In this document: piece after piece, positions 1 to 5,309 of the stretch | How positions within the stretch are numbered: the first letter of the stretch is position 1 | Layout: each line of letters opens with the position of its first letter | Source of the DNA: Nitratiruptor sp. | GTDB taxonomy: Bacteria; Campylobacterota; Campylobacteria; Campylobacterales; Nitratiruptoraceae | Length of the DNA stretch: 25,878 nucleotides | Direction of reading: 5' to 3' | Assembly: GCA_015494595.1 (NCBI GenBank) | Contig: WGAX01000046.1 | Coordinates: forward strand, 1 to 25,878 | Notes under the pieces: generated by a model | Told to the model about the DNA's origin: nothing | The model's input: the letters and a program-made list of their open reading frames with translations, nothing else | The model's database searches: none | Position numbers and translations under genes: made by a program

Positions 1-341
1 ATGGACAGTTTGGTTATCAGCTTGGAATGATGCCTCCAGGACTATTAAGTGGTGCAGATGCTGAAGCAGTCGCAGAATATGTGGCTAACGGGTTTAAGGG
101 TAATGATAAAGGTGCTGAACTTTATCAAAGTACTTGTGCCAGCTGTCATGGGCCAGATGGCAAAGGTATGAATGGTATGGCTCCAAATCTTAGAGAGTAT
201 GATGACACTATCATTGCAAAAGTACTAGAGCATGGTAAAAAAGGTATTATAGGTACAATGCCATCATTCAAAGGTAGATTGACTCCGGTACAAGAAAAAG
301 CGGTTGCTACTTATATCCGCTCATTAAGTGAAGGAGCGTAA
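1..341 (+). CDS. ccoP: Cytochrome c oxidase cbb3-type, diheme subunit III (C-terminal part)
   Basis: This open frame enters from the left edge (first full codon at 3) and ends at TAA 339-341, so only the last ~113 residues are present. It carries a cytochrome c fold with the heme motif CASCH, the following GPDGKG, a PNL loop and a distal Met in the GTMPSF segment, which matches the second heme domain of CcoP. CcoP is membrane-anchored and passes electrons from periplasmic cytochrome c to the high-affinity oxidase core. The identification leans on the downstream genes: a DUF4006 protein and a FixH-like protein follow CcoP in Campylobacterota. A generic diheme cytochrome c is the alternative. 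An internal ATG at 27 is not the start, because the frame is open upstream of it. Confidence 0.88.
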   Translation, partial: GQFGYQLGMMPPGLLSGADAEAVAEYVANGFKGNDKGAELYQSTCASCHGPDGKGMNGMAPNLREYDDTIIAKVLEHGKKGIIGTMPSFKGRLTPVQEKAVATYIRSLSEGA

Positions 342-342
342 A

Positions 343-600
343 ATGGAAAATAGAAGTATATGGGCTTTACATGGACTTACTGGCTATTTTATAGCTGTTG
401 CGTTGTTATTGGGTATATTAGCCTTTTTAAGTACCAATGCCATTCAAGTACAAGCAACAACTGCCCAGCAATCATATGAAGTGAAAGATCCATTGGGCAT
501 TAAAAAATTTGGTCCGCATCTTGAGAATGAGAAACATATTGTTGTACATGGAGAGCCAGTAGCAGGAGATACTCTTCATAAATATCAGTTTACAAAATAG
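343..600 (+). CDS. DUF4006 family membrane protein
   Basis: The protein is 85 residues. An N-terminal hydrophobic helix at about 14-33 is followed by a polar, probably periplasmic tail. I chose ATG 343 over the ATG at 328 because 328 lies inside ccoP, while AAGGAG at 331-336 sits six bases before 343. It begins one base after the ccoP stop and is surely cotranscribed. Small proteins of this family directly follow ccoP in Campylobacterota. Their function is not established; a role in assembly or stability of the cbb3 oxidase is inferred from position only. No cysteine or heme motif is seen. Confidence 0.85.
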   Translation: MENRSIWALHGLTGYFIAVALLLGILAFLSTNAIQVQATTAQQSYEVKDPLGIKKFGPHLENEKHIVVHGEPVAGDTLHKYQFTK

Positions 601-609
601 GAGTAGGCT

Positions 610-711
610 ATGGTAGATAAATTAGAAGCAATAATTGGTTTTATGCTGTTAGGGATGGCAATTATTACATTGTGGGCAGTTACAACTCCTCATCACGCGT
701 TTGTTGGCTAA
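610..711 (+). CDS. 33-residue single-pass membrane protein
   Basis: This short frame has ATG at 610 and TAA at 709-711. AGGAG at about 599-603 stands six bases before the start, so it looks translated. It encodes 33 residues: a short acidic/basic N-terminus (MVDKLEA), a hydrophobic helix at about residues 8-24, and a short tail with a His-His pair. The gene after it begins in the stop codon (TAATG), which suggests translational coupling. A tiny predicted membrane or periplasmic protein at this point of the cco locus is also annotated in Campylobacter as I recall it. It may be a CcoQ- or CcoS-like accessory subunit, but nothing in the sequence proves that. Confidence 0.7.
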   Translation: MVDKLEAIIGFMLLGMAIITLWAVTTPHHAFVG

Positions 712-1310
712 TGGGTAGCCTCGCTTTGAGAAGGGCTTTGGCCCTTTTTCTTTTTATAACTTCTCTTATAGCTGCTGAAAACTTCATTCTTAAAAATGAT
801 GCAATCTTACCGCAAAAAACCATTAATAAAATAGAAGAGATTGGCAATGAGCTCTATCAAAAGACGGGTGTAAAGCTCTATGTAGTAGCTGTTAGAAAGA
901 TGGATACGAAAAAAATTGCTGATTTTGAGAAGAGATTAGCCCAGCAACTGCGCCCTCCTTTTATACTTTTGACTCTTAGTGTCCAAGATCATAAAGTAGA
1001 TATTTATAGCTCCGAAGATGTAGCAAAACGGTTTGACAAGGAGCAGATTTTAAGTCCTTATCCTTGGAAAGGGACAATTATCCCTATTTTGACAGCTCAT
1101 TTTAAAAATCAGCAGGCTGCAATTGAAGCTGCAATTTTAAATGGATATTCAGAAATTGCTGAGCAGGTGGCTAGAAGCTATGGTTTAAAACTTCAAAGTG
1201 CTTTAGGTAATACCAATAGAAATATCTACTATTGGCTTCGGATCCTCTTTTACTCTATTATAGCCCTTATCTTTGCTAACTTTGTGTATAGGAGATATAT
1301 AAAAAAATGA
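711..1310 (+). CDS. Membrane-anchored periplasmic protein, TPM-domain-like
   Basis: The protein has 199 residues. An N-terminal signal peptide or anchor (residues 1-22, ending in SLIAAEN) is followed by a soluble domain with an early segment, KIEEIGNELYQKTGVKLYV, that resembles TPM-type domains. A C-terminal membrane helix lies at about 173-193, before a basic tail. Start ATG 711 overlaps the preceding stop (TAATG); the frame stays open back to 672, but the hydrophobic signal begins cleanly from 711. It overlaps the next gene by four bases (ATGA). A membrane protein sits at this position in Campylobacter cco loci; its role in oxidase biogenesis is inferred. A terminator-like hairpin lies within its first codons. 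Confidence 0.72.
   Translation: MGSLALRRALALFLFITSLIAAENFILKNDAILPQKTINKIEEIGNELYQKTGVKLYVVAVRKMDTKKIADFEKRLAQQLRPPFILLTLSVQDHKVDIYSSEDVAKRFDKEQILSPYPWKGTIIPILTAHFKNQQAAIEAAILNGYSEIAEQVARSYGLKLQSALGNTNRNIYYWLRILFYSIIALIFANFVYRRYIKK
731..756 (+). terminator. Terminator-like hairpin inside the start of the TPM-like gene
   Basis: AAGGGC (731-736), loop TTTG and GCCCTT (741-746) form a perfect six-base-pair stem, followed by TTTCTTTTTA. This has the full shape of an intrinsic terminator for the cco operon, yet it lies 20 bases inside the next coding region, within its signal-peptide codons. It may act as a partial terminator that lowers expression of the two genes after it. Confidence 0.6.
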
Positions 1311-1804
1311 ATAGGAACTACTGGCCCCATTTTATTATTGCTCTTGTTTTTTTTGCAATAGCTTTAGGAATCTGGACGGTAAAGACAGCTATTGATAATC
1401 CTGTGGAGCTAGATGATAGCTATATGATGAGTTACCAAGAGGTTGACAAAAAGATTTATGACATAATGAAGATGAAACAGACTTTCTTAAAAGAGTATAG
1501 CATTATTCCTCTTACCAATAAGCTTGATTATCCCAATGCTACTTTTGCATTTAAAATTGTGTCCAAAAAAGATGGAAAACCTGTAGAAGGGATGCAAGTT
1601 AGTGTTTTGTTTACACGACCAGATACTAATAAATATGATATAAAAGTTAAAGCTATCTATAAAGACGGCAAATATGTAGCCCATACGAAATTGCCTCTAA
1701 AGGGTAGGTGGAATATATTGCTAAAAATTGATAAAGACAAACTCACTGTCTATGAGAAATACAAACTCTCAACACTTCATCCTATGAAACTTAAAAATAG
1801 CTAA
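1307..1804 (+). CDS. FixH-like membrane protein of the cco locus
   Basis: The protein has 165 residues. One membrane helix at about 9-26 is followed by a periplasmic domain. The segment from about 75 on (TFAFKIVSKKDGKPVEGMQV, RPDTNKYD, KDGKYVAHTKLPLKGRWNI) reads like the beta-sandwich of FixH proteins, including the closing 'Gly-x-Trp' strand typical of that family. FixH is linked to copper delivery or assembly of cbb3 oxidases. It overlaps the previous gene by four bases and is the last gene of the locus here. Placement beside ccoP, DUF4006 and the TPM-like gene supports the call. I assign no symbol because sequence similarity to rhizobial FixH is modest by eye. Confidence 0.75.
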   Translation: MNRNYWPHFIIALVFFAIALGIWTVKTAIDNPVELDDSYMMSYQEVDKKIYDIMKMKQTFLKEYSIIPLTNKLDYPNATFAFKIVSKKDGKPVEGMQVSVLFTRPDTNKYDIKVKAIYKDGKYVAHTKLPLKGRWNILLKIDKDKLTVYEKYKLSTLHPMKLKNS

Positions 1805-1839
1805 AATTAAGTAAAAATTAAGTAAAAGATAAGTACAAT
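1803..1839 (+). promoter_or_regulatory. Probable rplM-rpsI promoter with 11-bp tandem repeats
   Basis: A -10-like TACAAT lies at 1834-1839, 34 bases before the rplM start. Three 11-base units stand just upstream: AAAATTAAGTA at 1803-1813 and 1814-1824 (identical), and AAAGATAAGTA at 1825-1835, which runs into the -10. No -35 box is clear. A periodic A/T-rich upstream region with a lone -10 is the known style of vegetative promoters in Helicobacter and Campylobacter. Confidence 0.6.
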
Positions 1840-1873
1840 CTCACTCATCAAAACTGTAAAAGGGTTAGGTACG

Positions 1874-2293
1874 ATGAAATTTACAAAAATGATCAAACCA
1901 AATGAAGTTGAGCGTCAGTGGCATGTCATTGATGCAGAAGGCAAAACATTTGGTAGAGTAATCACAGAGATTGCAACACTTCTTCGAGGAAAGCATAAGC
2001 CTTACTATACGCCCCATGTAGATTGTGGTGATTATGTAGTGGTTATTAATGCTGCGAAAGTGAAAGTCACAGGTAGCAAAGAGACAAAAGAGTACCATAG
2101 GCATACAGGATATTTTGGTGGTGTCAAAAGTGAGACATTGGCAACTTTGCGTGATAAAAATCCTGAAAAACTTTTTAAACTCGCAACGCGTGGTATGCTC
2201 CCAAAAACAAAACTTGGACGTGCAATGCTTAAGAAGCTCAAAGTATATCCGGGTAGCGAGCATCCTCATACAGCACAAGTAAAGGGAAACTAA
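1874..2293 (+). CDS. rplM: 50S ribosomal protein L13
   Basis: The protein has 139 residues, the usual length for L13. It shows the family's conserved run: WHVIDAEGKTFGR near the N-terminus, LRGKHKPYYTPHVDCGDYVVVINA at about 38-60, and the signature ETKEYHRHTGYFGG with RGMLPKTKLGRAMLKKLKVYPG. It is an early-assembling protein of the large subunit. The rpsI gene follows after one base, the almost universal rplM-rpsI pair. The start ATG is preceded by an AGGGTTAGGT-type purine-rich site. Nothing is unusual in the protein. Confidence 0.98.
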   Translation: MKFTKMIKPNEVERQWHVIDAEGKTFGRVITEIATLLRGKHKPYYTPHVDCGDYVVVINAAKVKVTGSKETKEYHRHTGYFGGVKSETLATLRDKNPEKLFKLATRGMLPKTKLGRAMLKKLKVYPGSEHPHTAQVKGN

Positions 2294-2294
2294 A

Positions 2295-2684
2295 ATGAGT
2301 AGATTTTATGCAACGGGAAAGAGAAAGACTGCTGCAGCAAAAGTATGGCTAAGCAGAGGAAGCGGAAGAATTATTGTCAATGGAATGAGTCTTGATGAGT
2401 GGTTGGGTGGTCACGAAGCATTAAAACTTCGTGTAAGACTTCCACTTGTATTGACAAAAATGGAAGAGAGTGTAGATATTGTTGCCAAAACATTGGGTGG
2501 TGGCTATGCTGCTCAGGCAGATGCCTTAAAGCATGGTATTTCAAAAGCACTTTGTGAAATGGATGAGAGTTTACGCCAAGTTCTCAAACCTCACGGACTT
2601 CTTACAAGAGATGCTAGAGTAGTTGAGCGTAAAAAATACGGAAAACATAAAGCTCGCCGATCTCCTCAATTTTCTAAACGTTAA
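2295..2684 (+). CDS. rpsI: 30S ribosomal protein S9
   Basis: The protein has 129 residues, standard for S9. It begins FYATGKRKTAAAKVWL, carries VNGMSLDEWLG, the conserved GGGYAAQADALKHGI segment, and the basic C-terminal tail that ends SKR, the tail that reaches the P-site tRNA in the small subunit. It is cotranscribed with rplM. A GC-rich hairpin follows the stop codon. Confidence 0.98.
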   Translation: MSRFYATGKRKTAAAKVWLSRGSGRIIVNGMSLDEWLGGHEALKLRVRLPLVLTKMEESVDIVAKTLGGGYAAQADALKHGISKALCEMDESLRQVLKPHGLLTRDARVVERKKYGKHKARRSPQFSKR

Positions 2685-2690
2685 TTTCCC

Positions 2691-2707
2691 AGTCGGCTTT
2701 GCCGACT
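2691..2707 (+). terminator. Hairpin after rpsI, weak terminator or processing stem
   Basis: AGTCGGC (2691-2697), loop TTT and GCCGACT (2701-2707) form a perfect seven-base-pair stem six bases after the rpsI stop. No T tract follows (ACTTCGATCC), so it is not a classical intrinsic terminator. It may protect the 3' end of the ribosomal mRNA or attenuate read-through into the rhodanese gene. Confidence 0.5.
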
Positions 2708-2735
2708 ACTTCGATCCCTTAATAAAGGAACTTTT

Positions 2736-3095
2736 ATGCTCAAAGATATTACTCCCAAAGAGTTAGAAGAGTTACAAAAGCAGGGTGCCGTACTTATTGA
2801 TATTCGTACACCTATGGAGTGGCAACAGACAGGAGTTGTGCCCGGCTCACATCTATTGACCTTTTTTGATGACTATGGCAACTACAATATAGAAAAATTT
2901 ATGAATGAATTTCAAAAGCTTGTGCCCACCAAAGAGAGCCCTTTTATTCTTATATGTCGTACAGGCAGTAGAACCGCTACGGTAGGAAATTTTTTAGCTA
3001 ATCAGATGGGCTATAGCAATGCTATGCACTTGGCAGGAGGAATTTTTGCATGGAGGGCAGATGGAAAGAGTTTTGAGCCGGTAAATAGTTTGTGA
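2736..3095 (+). CDS. Single-domain rhodanese-like protein
   Basis: The protein has 119 residues, without a signal peptide, so it is cytoplasmic. It is a single rhodanese domain: VLIDIRTPMEWQQTGVVPGS at about 19-38 is the CH2A-type start, the catalytic loop CRTGSR (Cys74 to Arg79) is intact, and LAGGIFAWRADG closes the fold. The six-residue loop with Cys at its first position fits a sulfurtransferase rather than a Cdc25-type phosphatase. The sulfur acceptor cannot be told from context. AAAGGA lies before the ATG. Confidence 0.9.
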   Translation: MLKDITPKELEELQKQGAVLIDIRTPMEWQQTGVVPGSHLLTFFDDYGNYNIEKFMNEFQKLVPTKESPFILICRTGSRTATVGNFLANQMGYSNAMHLAGGIFAWRADGKSFEPVNSL

Positions 3096-3101
3096 TATAA
3101 T
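3093..3101 (+). promoter_or_regulatory. Extended -10 promoter seven bases before the next gene
   Basis: TGATATAAT (TG at 3093-3094, TATAAT at 3096-3101) is a consensus extended -10 and overlaps the rhodanese stop codon. A transcript would begin about seven bases after it, at or beside the ATG at 3108, so the mRNA would be leaderless. The TATAAT is perfect, but random occurrence in AT-rich DNA is possible. Confidence 0.6.
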
Positions 3102-3107
3102 AGATGT

Positions 3108-3575
3108 ATGAGACGGTTAGTAGTAATAATAGGACTTATTGGACTTACACTATTTGGTGCAAAGCTCTCAACAGAGCCTAGTAATCATTTTGTTGTTGAT
3201 GGTATTTTGTTTAAAGATAGGTGTGCTCTTGTAACGATCAATACTAAACTTATTGGTACAAAAGATGATTACAATAAAAGTGATGAAGTAGTGTTTACTA
3301 TCTATAATGATGGGGAGGTAATCAAAAAGGCATATATTTTTGTACCAGTGCACGAGGCGAAAGATATTAATCTTACGATCCTTTTACCAAAGTTTAAAGA
3401 TCGTAAATTTCCGGGTATTGCTATTGAGTGTGAGGAGTTGGGAATCTATATTGATCCATTTTATCTTAAAAGGAGTGAGCAAAACTGCACACACTATCTT
3501 AAAGAGAAGAGGGCAAAAAAGGAGTTAGAAATCATTTGTCCAAAGTTGGAATTACTTGGAATTAAATGTGAGTGA
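3108..3575 (+). CDS. Small secreted or periplasmic protein, unknown function
   Basis: The protein has 155 residues. Residues 1-18 (basic MRR, then a hydrophobic run ending LFGA) form a signal peptide, so the mature part is probably periplasmic. It holds five cysteines (DRC, IEC, QNC, IIC and the penultimate IKC), compatible with disulfides. I recognise no family. ATG 3108 has no Shine-Dalgarno site, and a strong -10 lies seven bases upstream, so translation may be leaderless. The 3' end overlaps the convergent histidine kinase gene by 14 bases. Confidence 0.7.
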   Translation: MRRLVVIIGLIGLTLFGAKLSTEPSNHFVVDGILFKDRCALVTINTKLIGTKDDYNKSDEVVFTIYNDGEVIKKAYIFVPVHEAKDINLTILLPKFKDRKFPGIAIECEELGIYIDPFYLKRSEQNCTHYLKEKRAKKELEIICPKLELLGIKCE

Positions 3576-4605
3576 AGAAAAGGTGCACTTTTGTTCCCTT
3601 CCCCTCTTCACTCTCAATTGTAATTTTAATATCAAGCTCGTCACAAAGCTTTTTTACAATACTTAAACCGATACCTATGCCTCTATCACTCTCTTTATAA
3701 AATCGATCAAATACTTTTTTGCTATTTTTAATCCCTTTACCGCTATCTTCTATAACGATATGGTTATAATTGATAATAACTTTGACAAATCCTTTTGGTT
3801 TATTATATTTACAGGCATTAGAGAGAATGTTATCAATAATACGCGTAAAAAGCTCTTTTTGGGTCTCTATAGAGAGTTTTGTTTTTTCAATAAGCTCAAA
3901 ATGGAGCTCCGGATAGAGACTTTGAAAGCAAGAAAGCCTCTCTTTAATTAGTTTGTTACAATCTACCCTCTCCTTTTCCGTTTTAATATTTTTTAAAAAT
4001 AATTTAAGGTTTTCTTGTAAAGAGACAATAGTGTTAAGACTTTGCTCAATTCTATCAATAAAAGGGCTTTGGCATCCCTTTTTAAGCATAACCAGATTTA
4101 TCATCATAGCAGATATAGGGGTATTGAAATCGTGCAAAATATCTTTGATAAACTCCTGATTAATACGCAAAGCTTCTCTAATAGGTTTAAGAGTATAAAG
4201 AGTAAGGATAAAGGAGATTCCCATAATAATAAGGGATGCAAATATAAACATTGAGATAACTTTACCTTGAAGAGCATGCAGATCCTCTTGAAAATCTTTT
4301 TGAGTATAACTGATTTTAAGAAGATACTTTTTAGAGCGTGGAATGGGATAGAAAGAGTAGAGCTCTTGCTCATTTTCGTATAGCTTATTTACAAGGAGCT
4401 CTCTATTTTTTGGGGTAAAGTCATAGTTAAACTCTTTACATTTAAGAGTATAGCTGCAAATGTGCATCCGATTAAGAAGAAGCTCTTTAGCATCCTTTTT
4501 TTTATCCAAATAGAAGAAGATAAAAATAATACTTAATAAAATCTCTAAGAGAATAAAAAATAGAATAAAATTTTTTAAAAGCGACTCTTTTTCGCTTCTA
4601 TTCAA
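3562..4605 (-). CDS. Sensor histidine kinase
   Basis: The kinase has 347 residues. Membrane helices lie at about 12-33 and 116-138 and enclose a periplasmic domain of ~82 residues with a cysteine pair (Cys50, Cys56). The H box is ILHDFNTPISA with His158; the family usually has His-Glu, here it is His-Asp. The N box is DNILSNACKYNKP, the G1 box EDSGKGI and the G2 box GIGIGLSIVKKL, so the ATPase domain looks intact. It overlaps the upstream regulator gene by eight bases, which makes a cognate two-component pair. The signal is unknown; the divergent binding-protein gene is a plausible target. It ends tail-to-tail with the secreted protein gene. Confidence 0.92.
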   Translation of the reverse strand: MNRSEKESLLKNFILFFILLEILLSIIFIFFYLDKKKDAKELLLNRMHICSYTLKCKEFNYDFTPKNRELLVNKLYENEQELYSFYPIPRSKKYLLKISYTQKDFQEDLHALQGKVISMFIFASLIIMGISFILTLYTLKPIREALRINQEFIKDILHDFNTPISAMMINLVMLKKGCQSPFIDRIEQSLNTIVSLQENLKLFLKNIKTEKERVDCNKLIKERLSCFQSLYPELHFELIEKTKLSIETQKELFTRIIDNILSNACKYNKPKGFVKVIINYNHIVIEDSGKGIKNSKKVFDRFYKESDRGIGIGLSIVKKLCDELDIKITIESEEGKGTKVHLFFTHI

Positions 4606-5233
4606 GAATATAGCCTTTGGAGCGAATGTTTCTAATAGGAAGATTATAACGGTTTTTTAGTTTATTGATAGTAACCCGTAAGGCTACATCCGAAGGGTGA
4701 TGAAGATGGTTAAGAAGTTGCTCTTTTGGTACAATTTTATTTCTATTTTCGATAAATGTTTTTAAAATATTGAATTGAACCTCTCCTATTGGCTCTGGCT
4801 GTCCATCTACTACTATAACACTATTTTTTGGATCGAGTACAATATTGTTGTATGATAATCCCCCTTTAGGCTGCTTCTCCTGCTCAAATTTGGATTTGAT
4901 ACGAATAATAAGCTCTTGGGGGTGAAAAGGCTTTTTAATATAATCTACTGCTCCTAGTTTAAAGGCTTCAGAGATGGTATCAAGGGTAGTAAGAGCAGTA
5001 ATAAAAATAACAGGCGTTTCATCTTCTGCCTCTTTAAGCTCTTTAATAATTTGTAAGCCATTCTCACCAGAAAGGTTAATATCAAAAAGATAGAGATCAT
5101 AGCTATTGTCAAAAGTGAGATCTAAGGCATCTTGCCCGCTATATCCTACATCTACTTCAAAACCTTCTAACTCCAAGAAATCTTTGAGGCTTTGGGCTAG
5201 AAGTTTATCATCTTCTATGAGCAAAATTTTCAA
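4598..5233 (-). CDS. OmpR-family response regulator
   Basis: The protein has 211 residues. The receiver domain (1-~118) carries the acidic pocket Glu7-Asp8-Asp9, phospho-acceptor Asp51 (LYLFDINLSG), Thr79 and Lys101 in DYIKKPF. The C-terminal half is a winged helix, with a GEVQFNILKTF segment and a closing RNIRSKGYILE, typical of the OmpR/PhoB type. The start is TTG at 5233 (CAA on the plus strand), preceded by the strong site AGGAGGAGAG; no ATG lies near it. The kinase gene overlaps its end. The gene is divergent from the peptide-type binding protein, which may be regulated by it. Confidence 0.92.
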   Translation of the reverse strand: MKILLIEDDKLLAQSLKDFLELEGFEVDVGYSGQDALDLTFDNSYDLYLFDINLSGENGLQIIKELKEAEDETPVIFITALTTLDTISEAFKLGAVDYIKKPFHPQELIIRIKSKFEQEKQPKGGLSYNNIVLDPKNSVIVVDGQPEPIGEVQFNILKTFIENRNKIVPKEQLLNHLHHPSDVALRVTINKLKNRYNLPIRNIRSKGYILE

Positions 5234-5244
5234 CTCTCCTCCTT

Positions 5245-5253
5245 TATATAGCA
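5245..5253 (-). promoter_or_regulatory. Possible -10 of the two-component operon
   Basis: On the minus strand TGCTATATA (TGC at 5253-5251, TATATA at 5250-5245) has extended -10 form. It sits directly against the AGGAGG ribosome site, so a transcript from it would begin inside that site and five or six bases before TTG. An alternative start further upstream is therefore possible. Confidence 0.4.
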
Positions 5254-5270
5254 GAAGTTTATCAAAAAAT

Positions 5271-5279
5271 TGTTATGAT
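5271..5279 (+). promoter_or_regulatory. Probable promoter of the binding-protein gene
   Basis: TGTTATGAT (TG at 5271-5272, TATGAT at 5274-5279) is an extended -10. A start near 5286 would give a leader of ~24 bases that includes the ribosome site TTAGGAAAA before ATG 5310. No -35 is clear. Confidence 0.5.
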
Positions 5280-5309
5280 TCTATTAAAGATTTTTTAGGA
5301 AAATGCTAT

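Noticed and set aside
1865..2278. 137-codon open frame antisense to rplM
   Set aside because: rplM is certain on the plus strand and the antisense frame is cysteine- and phenylalanine-rich, with no domain and no ribosome site.
5106..5309. N-terminal extension of the binding protein from ATG 5106
   Set aside because: It is antisense to the response regulator, serine/lysine-rich and placed before a clear signal peptide at 5310.
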